The notes: a model not told the origin generated them from the letters alone. A DNA stretch of 64,000 nt from Haplomitrium mnioides (GCA_049999725.1 JBNGIS010034005.1:29071-93070), one strand, 5' to 3'; shown: positions 1-10,904, counted from the stretch's first letter. A program made the numbers and translations.

Positions 1-106
1 GATACTTAGGAGTCATGTTCGAACTTTGAGAATACTCAAGAGGCTATTTGATTATTTGCAACTGCCAGTCATGACGAGGATGTCATTGATTAGAAGGCAT
101 AGATTA
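1..106 (+). pseudogene. 3' end of outer chromovirus B internal region
   Basis: This stretch matches the last ~100 bases of the internal region of the nested copy (around 4860-4954): the end of the integrase chromodomain, the stop region with a purine-rich run (AGAAGG), and ATTA just before the LTR. It continues off the left edge of the window. It differs from the nested copy by many substitutions, so it is a decayed integrase C-terminus. The assignment rests on alignment by eye to the better preserved chromodomains at 4756-4941 and 18428-18739. Confidence 0.7.
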
Positions 107-371
107 TGTAATAATACAAGCATGATGTAGTGCTATTTATAAGAAAATAGAGAGGAGTCAAGGAAGTGGTAGGATCACTTTTAGGATTGAAATCATTTTA
201 AGGCTATTTGCTTTTGAAGTTACTTAAGTGAAGTGGTATATGTTCACTTTTAGGGTTGAAATTGGAAGTCACTTGTAAGTGGAGGAAGAGGGATGACACT
301 TTCTTCTCTTGTATAAATAGAAGGGCTTTATTGCCTCACTTTTCATTCTGGAGTTCCTCTCAATTCACTTG
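107..371 (+). repeat. 3' LTR of outer chromovirus B, first part
   Basis: The LTR begins TGTAATAATACAAGC and runs parallel to the other LTRs of this family (372, 4955, 6918) up to base 371. There it is cut by the insertion of element A. The remainder resumes at 5268. The two parts add to about 420 bp, the same as the intact LTRs. It carries a TATAAATAG box and family-typical short repeats built on GTGACTTGTAAGTG. Confidence 0.85.
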
Positions 372-792
372 TGTAATAGTACAAGCATGATGTTGTGCTA
401 TTTATAAGAAAATAGAGAGGAGTGAAGGAAGTGTTAGAGGGTCAATTTTTTGGGTTGAAATCATTTTATGGTTACTTGCTTTTGAAGTTATTGTAAGCGA
501 AGTGGCATAAGGTCACTTTTAAGATTGAAATTAGAAGAAACTTGTAAATGATTACTTTTTGGGTTGAAATTGGAAGTGACTTGTAAGTGAAGGAAGGGGG
601 ACAACACCTCCTTATCTTGTATAAATAGAAGAGCTTCATTGCCATACTCCTCATTTTGGAGTTCCACTCGAATCACGTGGGTTTTTTGGTTGCTTGGCTT
701 TTGCTTGCCTTTTTGGCATTTGGTTGAAGAACTCTATTAGAGTTCACTGTGAGTTCTTACTTATTTGCATTTGGTCTTTGAGGTCTTTTACA
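372..792 (+). repeat. 5' LTR of chromovirus A
   Basis: 421 bp, starting TGTAATAGTAC and ending TTTTACA. The TATA-like box TATAAATAG lies at 620-628, a likely element promoter. The start is fixed by the 5-bp duplication ACTTG just outside and the end by the primer binding site immediately following. Confidence 0.88.
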
Positions 793-793
793 T

Positions 794-805
794 TGGTATC
801 AGAGC
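794..805 (+). other. Primer binding site, element A
   Basis: TGGTATCAGAGC directly after the 5' LTR. This is the standard complement of the 3' end of initiator tRNA-Met used by many plant LTR retrotransposons. Confidence 0.9.
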
Positions 806-834
806 TACAACTCTTTTTTTTGTGGTGAGATATA

Positions 835-1467
835 TGGAGAATCAAGAGGCCATGGTTCAAGAAATGGAAATCCGATTTGAACATCTTTCACGCCTTTTGA
901 AAGTTGGAATGAAAGAAAGAGCAATAATTCACGAAGAAGAGAGTTATGGGCAATTTCCAATGCTAAAAGTATATGATGGAAAGGTGGTTTGTGGTGCATA
1001 TGAGAACTTTATATTTGATTTTGAACAATATTTTGAAGCTACAAACATTAGAGAGGATGGTCGACAAATTCTATTTGCGGCAAGCCAATTAGAAGGAGTT
1101 GCAAAAACTTGGTGGAGATATCAAATAGAAAAAGCAGAGCGTGGACTTGTTGCTCCTATTGTTTCTTGGTGTGACTTCAAACAAGCGGTGATTTCAAGGT
1201 TTATGGTTGTAAATGCTTCAAAAGTATAAAGAGATTGATTGGTCGAATTGAAGCAACTTGGTATAGTGAGAAGCTATGTGATCCATTTTTAGAATACAAT
1301 TATGCAAATTTCTAATATAAGAGAAAAAAAAGCACTAGACCGCTATGTTCGAGGATTGAAGCCTCGCACAAGAATGGAAGTTACCATGAGAGAACCTTCT
1401 CAATTAGAAGAAGAAATGCGTATGGCGGAGCGGCATGACTCATTACTTACTACTACATAAGTTAGAT
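835..1467 (+). pseudogene. gag remnant of chromovirus A
   Basis: Begins ATGGAGAATCAAGAG and reads as a retrotransposon capsid-like protein: a coiled-coil-like N-terminus (heptads around EIRFEHLSRLL), then the conserved FEQYFEATNI and GVAKTWWRYQI segments. The frame breaks at 1226 and at several later stops. Homologous reading continues to about 1457 (TRMEVTMREPSQLEEE). No CCHC zinc knuckle follows, unlike the minus-strand copy at 17976-25421. Not functional. Confidence 0.85.
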
Positions 1468-1529
1468 CTCGTCTTCAACCATTCGAACAGTGTACTCAAA
1501 ACTTTGCAAGCTCTAATGGAATTAAAATT

Positions 1530-4500
1530 TTGACTAGAATTCAAGGTATTTTTTTCCATCTTGATGGTATGATTGAGGAGCACTTTTGTAAAATGTTGGT
1601 AGATGGTAGAAGTTATGAGAGTTTTATGTCATTTCATTTTGCTAAGATAATCAAAGCAAAATTTAAGCCTATTAAGAGGAGTGTTGTGACTATGGTCAGT
1701 GGCCAAAAGCATGATGTGTTTTGCTTTAAAAAGCCATTCCTTCTAAGGATTGGAAAAGAGTATGCAAAATCTATGCAATTTGTTATTGCACCTATACAAT
1801 ATGTCATCATTTTAGGGTTGCTTTGGCTTGAAGATCAATACACACAACTTGATTGGGCAAAACGACAGATTCAAGTTACCTTACAAGGTAGGAAATTTTT
1901 GTTGGGATGTTTGAAACCATTAGTAAGGAAGCCTAAATCAATTCAGCATATTAGCTATGTAGAGCAAGAGTTGCCTGATTTTGTTGTTTGGATCAAGTCC
2001 ATCATGAACTTGAGTAAGAAGGGAGGAAAAAATGCATCTACCTCAATGATAATTGATATTTTGGAGGAGTTTGCAGATATGTTTTTGGAGGATTTGCCAT
2101 AGAGGTCACCAGATGATCGAGGAATGCCTTTTCTAATTGAGTTGATGCCAGAAAGTACTTCTTATAATCAACTTATATATCGATTATCACCACAAGAATT
2201 AAAGGAGCTTTGAAAGACATTGATGGATCTTCTTCAAAAGGCTTTGATTCAATATAATACTTTGACTTGGGGAGATACGTTATTCTTTGTACCAAAAAAA
2301 GATGGTGGATTTCATCTTTGTACAGATTATTGATGCTTGAACAAACAAACAATGAAGAATGCCTATCTTCTACCTCGTATTGATGATTTGTTGGGTCAAT
2401 TGAATGGTGTGCAATTCTTTTCTAAGTTGGATCTTCGAAGTAGCTAATGGCAAATTCCTATCAAGCTAAGTGATGTGCCAAAGACAACTTTTCGTACAAG
2501 GTATGGGCATTTTGAGTGGAAGGCTCTTACATTTGGCTTTTGTAATGCTTCGACGATATTCATGGATCAAATGCATCGAGTTTTTGATGGTTTATTAGAT
2601 AAATCAATGTTGGTATTTTTAGACAATATTCTTATGTATAGTAAGAGTGAAGTTGAGCATCGTGAGCATCTCAAAGAAGTATTACAAAGACTATGCAATT
2701 GGAAGTTTTATTGCAAGAAGTCCAAGTGTGAGTTTTGGAAGCAAGAGGTGATATATCTAGGATATAAAGTGTTTGCAGAGGGCATCAAGATGGAGGAAGA
2801 GAAAATTCAAGCCATTAGAGAGTGGACAACAACAACTGATGCAAAGGATGTTTGAGCTTTCAATAGATTAGCAAGTTTTTATCCAAGATTTATCCACTAC
2901 TATGCTCATTTTGTTGCACCGCTTACGAATTTGCTAGGCAAAGAGACAAAGTTTCAATGAACGACTAAAGAGAAAGAGGCATTTCAACAACTCAAAGATG
3001 CAATATCTTCTTGTCTAATTCTACAACCGTATGATCCAAAGACACATTGTATAGTTGATTTTGATGCCTCTAATTTTGCAGCAAGAGTGTTGTTATAACA
3101 AGAGTTTGAGGATGGACTTCATTCGATTGCCTTCATGTCATGTTGACTAAATGCAACAAAGAGAAATTATTTCGCAAGGGATAAAGAGCAATTGGTGATG
3201 GTTTATGCTACCAAGGTTTGGAGACACTATCTTTAGGAAAGCATGTACTTATGCGCACCGATCACAAACCCTTGTTGTAGTCAATTCACTTGGAAAATAT
3301 GAAAATACTCATAATTGATGGGAATATAACCTACAGCTCTTTGGTATCAATTTGGAGTACAAGTCAGGAAGGTTCCATACCATTCTTGATGTGTTGTCAC
3401 AAAGACCAAATCATCGACCAAACACATTGGAGGTTGAGAATGCTAGCATATTACACCTTGATGAAGCAAACACTAATGGGTTTCGACAAAATCTACATGA
3501 AGATGCCTTTTTTAATCTTGTTAAAGCACGTTTTATGGTCAAAGATAGTGAATATCATTCTTTTTCTATTCGAGATGGTATTCTCTATCAAGGCCACCAA
3601 ATATATGTTCTACAAGATGATGCGTTTCAAATGGCCCGTTTACAAGAAGCACATGACATCCCAATCTTTTGGCATCTTGGAGTAGACAAGATTGTATAGT
3701 TGCTTCAACGCAATTGGTGGTGGCCAAACCTAGCTTGAGATGTTTGTGGCTTTGTTCATTCTTGTGAAAGCTGTTAGCGAAACAAGTCTTCAAATTAAAA
3801 ACAAGTTGGCCTTCTTCAACCACTACCAATTCCTACTACTTGATGGGAAAATGTAAGTTTAGATCTTGTCACTTCGCTTCCAACTACGTCTTGTAGGTTT
3901 ACTGCCATTGTGGTGTTTGTGGATGAGCTAAGCAAATAAATTCATTTAGCACCAATAGTGGATAAAGTGAATGCTCCACAATTGGTGAAGATTTACTTTG
4001 ATACCGTCTTTTGATATCATAGAATGCCAAAGGTACTAATATCTAATAGAGATCCACGATTCACTGAGAAGTTCTGGCAAGAGTTGTTTACACTTTTGGG
4101 TACCAAATATCTATGTCTACAGCTTATCATCCTCAAACATATGGGGAAACTGAATGCACAAATCACACTATGGAAGATATGCTTTGAGCGTTTATGACCG
4201 TTCATTACATGGATTGGGATAGTTTTTTACCGAATAGGGAGTTTGCATATAACAACTCCAAACAAGCAAATACTGGGTTCTATTCTTTCTTTCTTGATTA
4301 TGGTCAACATCCTGGCTCCGTTTCCGATGGCTTGCTTTCTCCTTCCTTTTCTAATGTTCAAAATCTTTCTACTCTTTTTGTCTCGTTTATCTTCCTCTTT
4401 ACAAGATGCCAAAAACCATCTTGTTATTGCTCATAATCGGCAAAAGCAATATGCCGATAAACATCATTGTAAGTTTTCTTACGTTTTAGATTAAGTTATG

Positions 4501-4941
4501 CTTTCTATTCATGATCTTCTTTTGTCTTTAGATACTCAAATCCGCAAGTTATCTCTTGCTATAATTGGTCCTTTCTCAAATTCTCAAGTTATTTCTCATG
4601 TCACATACAAACTTGATCTTCCTCTTCATATGGAGATTCATGTTGTATTTCATATATCTAAACTTAAGCCTTTTGTTTTTAATCCATCTCCTTTTCCAAA
4701 TCGTGTTTAAGTTCCTCCTCCACCTATTGTTCTTGATGATCATGAGGAATGTGAGGTGGACCGTATTTTGGTTAAGCGGGTCTTCAAGTGTGAGCGACAT
4801 TCTCAAGTTCAATATAAAGTTTTGTGGAAGGGATATCCGCTTCATGATGCTACTTGGGAGCCGTGTTCTAATCTTGATAATGTTCAAGAAGCTATTCGAT
4901 TATTTGAAACTGTTGGTAATAACAAGGACTCTATCGATTAG
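1530..4941 (+). pseudogene. pol remnant of chromovirus A (PR-RT-RH-INT-chromodomain)
   Basis: Decayed pol. The protease region is at about 1530-2100, with the active-site DSG degraded to DGR. Reverse transcriptase is at about 2140-2850 (VPKKDGG, TTFRTRYGHFEW, and FLDN where active RTs have FLDD). RNase H is at about 2990-3420, the integrase zinc-binding and core regions at about 3660-4250, and a chromodomain at 4756-4941 (LVKRVFKCERH, LWKGYP, ATWEP). Stops and frameshifts occur in every domain, so no protein can be made. Domain order is diagnostic of Ty3/gypsy. Confidence 0.88.
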
Positions 4942-4954
4942 AAGGTGGGAATTA

Positions 4955-5262
4955 TGTAATAATACAAGCATGATGTTGTGTTAAACTTTTAAGGTCGAAG
5001 TTAGAAGTGACTTGTAAGTGATCACTTTTAGGGTTGAAATTGGAAGTGAGTTATAAGTGAAGGAAGGGAGGTGACACCTCTTTATCTTGTATTAATAGAA
5101 GAACTTCATTGCCCTACTCTTCATTTTGTAGTTCCTCTTGAATCACTTGGGTTTTTGGTTGTTTGGCTTTTGCTTTCCTTATTGGCACTTGGGTTGAAGA
5201 ACTCTATTAGAGTTCACTATGAGTTCTTACTTATTTGGATTTGGTCTTTGAGATCTTTTACA
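4955..5262 (+). repeat. 3' LTR of chromovirus A (shortened)
   Basis: 308 bp, TGTAATAATAC to TTTTACA. It aligns to the 5' LTR except for a missing block of about 113 bp just after GATGTTGTG. The purine-rich AGAAGGTGGGAA at 4940-4951 is the likely polypurine tract. The downstream target duplication ACTTG is at 5263-5267. Confidence 0.87.
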
Positions 5263-5421
5263 ACTTGGGTTCTTTGGTTGGTGGGCTCTTACTAGCACTC
5301 TTGATCTTAGCTTGGGCATTGAGTTGCATTTGCTTGCCTTATTGACATTTGATTGAAGAACTCTATTAGAATTCACTACGAGTTCTTACTCATTTGGATT
5401 TGGTCTTTGAGTTTTCTTACA
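5263..5421 (+). repeat. 3' LTR of outer chromovirus B, second part
   Basis: After the duplicated ACTTG the outer LTR resumes (GGGTTCTTTGGTTG...) and ends TTCTTACA at 5421. Joined to 107-371 it gives one complete family LTR, which shows that element A inserted into it. Confidence 0.85.
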
Positions 5422-6012
5422 CTATTCGACAATTTGTTTTTTAACAAAAAAAACTAAACATTCACTCTTTAATGTAACTATATGACAATTTGTTTTTTTA
5501 ACCAAAAAAAACCCTAAACAATCACCCTTTAATGTAGCCATTTAACAATTATATTTGTAGCCAAAAAAAAAAAACCAAAACATTCACCCTTTAATGTAAC
5601 TATTCGACAATTCAATTTGAAACCAAAAGAAAACACCTAAATATTCAACTTTTAATGTAACTATTCAACAATTTGTTTTTTAACGAAGAAAACCTATACA
5701 TTCACCCTTTAATGTAACTATCCAACAATTCATTTCTAAACCAAAAGAAAAACCTAAATATTCAACTTTTAATGTAGCTATTCGACAATTCGTTTTTAAC
5801 CAAAGAAAACCTATACATTTACCATTTAATGTAGCTATTCGACATTTTTTTTTCAACAAAGAAAACCTATACATTCATCCATTAATGTAACTATTCAACA
5901 ATTCATTTTTCAACAAAGAAAACCTAAGCATTCTTCTTTGATGTAGCTATCCGATAATTCCTTTTTTCAACAAAGAAAACCTGAACATTCACCTTGTAAT
6001 GTAGCTATCAGA
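5422..6012 (+). repeat. ~59-bp tandem repeat, about 10 copies
   Basis: The word TTTAATGTA(A/G)CTATTCGACAATT recurs near 5471, 5531, 5593, 5653, 5711, 5771, 5828, 5884, 5940 and 5998, so the period is 56-62 bp. Each unit also holds a poly-A stretch (AACAAAGAAAACC). The outer chromovirus inserted at its left edge. Copies are diverged, so the array is old. A short minus-strand open frame across it only reflects the period. Confidence 0.88.
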
Positions 6013-6213
6013 CAGTTTGATTTCTCGGGTTTTACAAAACATTGGAGAACTCATTTTCCAAATGTAAAAATTCCAAAATGCAATGGATTTGATGTTTGTG
6101 AAACATGTGAAGAAATAAAATCTTTGCGAGAAAAATCTGTCTTGGAGTCCGACAAAGGTAACAAATTTTCTTCTCTTTTGATACCTTTGGCTAATCTATC
6201 CTCTTTTTTCTAG
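6013..6213 (+). pseudogene. Coding-like fragment with W-x(4)-FP / CETC motif
   Basis: From 6013 an open frame of about 66 codons runs to TAG at 6211, with a possible splice donor (AAAGGTAAC) near 6157. Visible residues are HWRTHFPNVKIPK followed by CETCEEIKSLREK, a tryptophan-proline-cysteine pattern that resembles a region I have seen in plant transposon-related proteins. There is no start codon and no other exon nearby. I cannot name the family with certainty. It is probably a captured or decayed transposase fragment rather than a gene. Confidence 0.35.
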
Positions 6214-6337
6214 ACTCAAAGCCTAGTTCTAGAGATGTTATATTTTCTCAACTTACAGCTAAAATATATATTTTTTGAAGTTATTTAGCAAAGAAGATTT
6301 GACTCGAATAATTCTTAGCAAGTTGAGTTTTGAGAAG

Positions 6338-6710
6338 AGAGTCTATGCTCGCATAGACTCTGTTGTTTTATATTTCAATTTTAACCTTTTTTGCAGTCGA
6401 ATAAAGCCAGAAAATGAATTTGATTCTTGGTGGTGACCTTAGCTTTGCAACAAGTTTTGTTTTTGTTCCTTTAAATAAAGAGCCATTCTAAAAAGAAATT
6501 TGAAGGAATCGTTTTTCTTGATTGCAAATCCTATGTGTGCATAGGATTTGTTCTTGTTTCTCTTAAAACCAGTCGCGACAACATTCACAACAAGCCATAA
6601 TACTGGTGTTGTTGTATTGGTCCTATGCGCGCATACAATCAGTTGTTGTCTCTACTCATCTTAAATGCTTAGACGATGTGTTCAAGTAACCTTTGTGTGC
6701 AAATCTTGTT
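6338..6710. repeat. Cluster of short perfect hairpins
   Basis: Four inverted repeats sit in degenerate ~70-190-bp units. One at 6338-6361 has 11-bp arms and a 2-nt loop. One at 6525-6550 has 11-bp arms and a TGTG loop. A 12-bp palindrome TATGCGCGCATA is at 6624-6635. A weaker TTTGTGTGCAAA is at about 6692-6703. The first three share the core CTATGNNNGCATA, and each is followed by a TTGTT(G/C)TT-type run. Nothing else is recognised from 6214 to 6917. Confidence 0.6.
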
Positions 6711-6917
6711 TTTCTTCTTTTTGAAACTAATTTTTCTTTTTTCAATTGCCTAAATTTTATTTTTAATCTTTTACAAAGTGTTTTGTTTCTACAAATTCAA
6801 ACATTTGTTTAAGATGGCTTGAATGTTTGTGGCATCTCAGGTTGTGTTTTTGAAGTTACAAGTATCGACATATGTTTTAATGAACTACTGTTATGTCCTT
6901 CGTGCTTTGTGATCATG

Positions 6918-7350
6918 TGTAAGAGTACAAACATAAGGTTGTGTTATTTATGAGAAAATAGAGAGGAGTGAAGGAATGATAGTGAGTCACTTTTAGGGTT
7001 AAGATTGGATTACTTGCCTTTGAAGTCACTTTTGGTGGAGTCAAGTTTAGATTACTTGCATTCAAAGTCACTTTTGGTAGAGAGTCACATTTGGGGCTAA
7101 AATGAGAAGTGACCTGTAAGTGAAGAAAGAGAGATGACACCCTCTTCTCTTGTATAAATAGAAGGGCTTCTTAGCCCCACTTCTCATTCTGGAGTTCCTC
7201 TCAAATCACTTGGGTTCTTTGGTTGCTTGGCTTTTGCTTGCACTCTTGGTCTAAGCTTGGACCTTGAGTTGCTTTTTTGGTTGAATGACTTTATTAGAGT
7301 TCACCATGAGTTCTTACTCATTTGGATTTGGTCTTTGAGATTCTTTTACA
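6918..7350 (+). repeat. 5' LTR of chromovirus C
   Basis: Starts TGTAAGAGTACAAAC (a start two bases earlier is also possible) and ends TTCTTTTACA. TATAAATAG is at 7153-7161. It aligns over its length with the LTRs at 372 and, inverted, 17976 and 25002. Confidence 0.85.
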
Positions 7351-7351
7351 T

Positions 7352-7364
7352 TGGTATCAGAGCC
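7352..7364 (+). other. Primer binding site, element C
   Basis: TGGTATCAGAGCC, the full initiator tRNA-Met-type site, one base after the LTR end. Confidence 0.92.
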
Positions 7365-7389
7365 ACGGTTCATTTTTGGTGTGAGCTAC

Positions 7390-8095
7390 ATGGCGAGTCA
7401 AGAGGAGGCAATTCAAGCAATGGAACAACGACTTGAACATCTTTCACGCATCTTGGAAGTGGAAATAAAAGAAAGAGCAATGTTTCGAGAAGAAGAGAGT
7501 TATGGGCGATTTCCAATGCCAAAAGCATATGATGGAAAGGTGACTTGTGGTGTTTGTGAGAACTTCATTTTTGATTGTGAACAATATTTTAAAGCTACAA
7601 ACATTAGAGAGGATAGTTGGCAAGTTTTATTTGCGGCAAGCCAATTAGAAGGAGGTGCAAAGACTTGGTGGAGATAGCAATTAGAACAAGCATAATGTGG
7701 ATTTGTTGCTCCTATTGTTTCTTGACATGAGTTCAAAGAAGGAGTGATTTCAAGATTTAGAGTTGTAAATGCTTCAAAAGTAGCAAGAGATCGATTGGCC
7801 GAATTGAAGCAACTTGGTACAGTGCGAAGTTATGTGACACATTTTCAGAATATAATTATGCAAATTTCTGATATAAGAGAAGAAGAAGCACTAGACCACT
7901 TTGTTCGGGGAATGAAGCCTTGCACAAGAATAGAAGTTACTATGAGAGAGCCTACTCAATTAGAAGAAGCAATGCGTATGGCAGAGCAACATGACTCATT
8001 ACTCACAGCTACAGAAGTTAGATCTCGTCCTCAACCATTCAAACAACGTTCTAAAAACCTTGCAAGCTCTAATGGAATTAAAATTCCGACAAGAA
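7390..8095 (+). pseudogene. gag remnant of chromovirus C
   Basis: ATG at 7390 begins a capsid-like protein with the same layout as element A: coiled-coil-like N-terminus (EQRLEHLSRILEVE), YDGKVTCGVCENF, then TWWR followed by TAG at 7675. The frame reopens at 7744 and continues through EVTMREPTQLEEAMRMAEQ. It passes directly into the protease region without a CCHC zinc knuckle: the ~200-bp segment that carries the knuckle in element D is absent. Confidence 0.85.
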
Positions 8096-10904
8096 TTCGA
8101 GGTAACTTGTTCAATCTTGATGGTATGATTGAGGAGCACTCTTGTAGAATGTTGATCGATAGTGGGAGTTTCAAAAATTTTATATCACTACGTTTTGCTA
8201 AAATAATCAAAGCAAAATGTAAGCCTATCAAGAGGAGTGTTGTGACTATGGCTGATGGCCAAAAACATGACGTGTTTTGCTCTCAAAAGCCATTCCTTCT
8301 AAGGACTGGAATAGAGTATACAAAATCTATGCAATTTGTTATTGCACATGTATAATATGACATCATTTTAGGATTGCCTTGGCTTGAAGAAAGGTCCACT
8401 CAATTTGATTGGAGAAAACGACAAATTCAAGTTACTTTACAAGGTAAGAAATTTCTTTTAGGGTGTTCGATACCGTTGGTGAAGAAGTCTAAATCAATTC
8501 AGCATGTTAATTCAGTGACGCAAGAGTGGCATGTCTTTGATGTTTGGATTAAGCCCATCATGGACTTGAATAAGGAGGGGGGAAAAGGTGTACCTACCTT
8601 AATGATAGATGATATTTTGAAAGAGTTTGCGGATGTGTTTCCAAAGGATTTTCCAAAGGGGTTACCAGACGATCGAGGAATGCATTTTTTTGATTGAGTT
8701 GATATCGGGAAGCACTCCTTATAATCGACCTATCTATCGGCAAACACCACAAGAATTAGAGGAGCTTCAAAAGACATTGACGGATCTTCTTGAGAAGGAT
8801 TTCATTCAACATAGTGCTTCTCCTTGGGGAGCTCCTATATTCTTTGTACCAAAGAAAGATGGTGGATTTTGTTCTTGTACAGATTATCGAGGATTGAACA
8901 ATCAAACAGTGAAGAATGCCTATCCTTTACCTTGTATTGATGATTTGTTGGATCAATTAAATGGTGCACAATTTTTTTCTAAGTTGGACCTTCGAAGTGG
9001 TTATTCGCAAATTCCAATCAAGCCAAGTGATATACCAAAGACAACTTTTCGCACAAGGTATGGTCATTTTGAGTGGAAAGTTCTTACATTTGGTCTTAAT
9101 AATGCTCGGGCAATATTTATGGATCAAATGCATCAAGTTTTTGATGGGTTAATGGATAAGTCAATGTTGGTGTTTTTGGACGATATCCTTACGTTTAGTA
9201 AAAGTGAAGTTGAGCATCGTGCTCATCTCAAGGAGGTACTACAACTACTACGCAATTGGAATTTTTATTGCAAGAAGTCTAAGTATGAGTTTTGGAAGCA
9301 AGAGGTGACTTATCTAGGGCATAAAGTCTTTGCGGATGGCATCAAGATGGAGGAAGAGAAAATTAAGGCTATTGCAGAGTGGCCAACACCAAATGATGCA
9401 AAGGATGTTCGAGATTTCAATAGACTAGCAAGTTTTTATCAAAGATTCATTCATTACTCTGCTCATATTGCTGCACCACTTACGGATTTACTAGGGAAGG
9501 ATGCAAAGTTCAAATGGACGACCAAGGAGCAAGTGGCATTTCAACAACTCAAGGATGCGGTGACATCTCATCCAATTCTACAACTATATGATCCAAAGAG
9601 GCGTTGTGTAGTTGATTTTGATGTTTCTAATTTTGTTATTGAAGCGGTTTTACAACAAGAGTTTGAGGATGGACTTCATCCAATTGCATTCATGTCACAC
9701 CGATTAAATGCGGCGGAGAGAAATTATTTTACAAGAGATTGAGAGCAATTAGCATGGTTTATGCTACCAAAGTATGGAGACACTATCTTTTGGGCAAACC
9801 TATACTTATGCGCACAGACCACAAGCCATTGCTTCAAGCAATTCACTTGGAAAATATGGCAAGTCGTCATCATCGTTGGGAAGATCAACTACAACTCTTT
9901 GATTTCAAGTTGGAGTACAAGCCGGGAAGGTTCCACACTATTCCTGATGCATTGTCTCGAAGACCGGATCATGGAATGAATACACTAGAGATAGCAAATG
10001 CTAGTATATTACATCTTGATGAAGCAACCAGTGACGACTTTCGACAAAAGTTGCAAGAAGATGTCTTCTTTACTCTTGTTAGAGCACGTTTGGCGGTCCA
10101 AGATAAAGAGTATTATATTTTTTCCATTCGGGATGGTGTTCTCTATCAAGGCCATCAAACATATGTTCCACAAGACCATGCGCTTCGGATGGCACGTTTG
10201 TAACAAGCACATGATATTCCGATTTCTGGGTATCTTGGAGTAGACAAGACTATAGAGTTGCTTCAACGGACTTGGTGGTGGCCAACCTAGCTCGAGATGT
10301 TTGTGGCTTTGTTTGTTCTTGTGAAAGTTGTCAACAAAACAAGGCTTTAAATAAAAAACCAGCTGGTCTTCTACAACCATTATCGATTCCTACTGCTCGG
10401 TGGGAACATGTAAGTTTGGATCTTATCACTTCGCTTCCAATCATGCCTTATGGGTATATGGCCATTGTAGTGTTTATGGATAAGCTAAGCCATCAAATTC
10501 ATCTAACATCGACAGTGGATATGGTGGATGCTCCACAATTGGTGAAGATTTATTTTGTTATAGTCTTTCGATATCATGGAATGCCAAATGTACTTATATC
10601 TGATAGAGATCTATGATTTACTGGGAAGTTTTGGCAAGAGTTATTCAAACTTTTGGATACCAAACTATCTATGTCTACGACATATCATCCTCAAACAAAT
10701 GGGCAAACCGAACGAGCAAATCGCACTGTGGAGGATATGCTTCGAGCGTTAATCAATTTTCATCATATGGATTGAGATAGTTTTTTACCAGCTGTAGAGT
10801 TTGTATACAACAACTCCAAACAAGCTTTTCTCTTTTCTTTCTTAATTCTGGTCAACATCTTCTTGTTCCCGATGGTTTGCTTTCTCTTTCGTCTTCTTAT
10901 ATAC
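8096..10904 (+). pseudogene. pol remnant of chromovirus C (PR-RT-RH-partial INT)
   Basis: Protease with the intact motif LIDSGS (about 8150-8165). RT at about 8700-9340 with VPKKDGGF, RTRYGHFEWK and the catalytic FLDD at about 9175-9185. RNase H at about 9500-9970 begins with VVDFDVSN. Integrase at about 10230-10904 has the CxxC of the zinc-binding region (SCESCQQNK) and the core segment VVFMDKLS. The longest open frame is 8627-9742. A run of T near 8690 shifts the frame between protease and RT. Ends abruptly inside the integrase. Confidence 0.88.

Larger units (their letters stand above)
372..5262 (+). mobile_element. Ty3/gypsy chromovirus A, nested, decayed
   Basis: A complete but dead LTR retrotransposon. 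It has TG...CA LTRs at both ends and is flanked by the 5-bp target duplication ACTTG (367-371 and 5263-5267). Order: LTR, primer binding site, gag, protease, reverse transcriptase, RNase H, integrase, chromodomain, LTR. That order (integrase after RT/RNase H) and the chromodomain place it in Ty3/gypsy chromoviruses. The target is the LTR of another copy of its own family. Every coding domain is broken by stops, many explainable as CGA, CAA or CAG changed to TGA, TAA or TAG by C-to-T change. The 3' LTR has lost about 113 bp relative to the 5' LTR. Confidence 0.9.
6918..10904 (+). mobile_element. Ty3/gypsy chromovirus C, 3'-truncated
   Basis: Same family as elements A and D. It has a 5' LTR, a primer binding site, gag and pol, but the sequence stops matching in the integrase near TATACAAAGG (about 10904): there is no chromodomain and no 3' LTR. 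It is better preserved than A: the RT keeps FLDD and long frames survive. Still broken by at least a TAG at 7675, a frameshift near 8690 and a stop at 10201. The missing 3' end means no target duplication can be checked. Confidence 0.9.
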
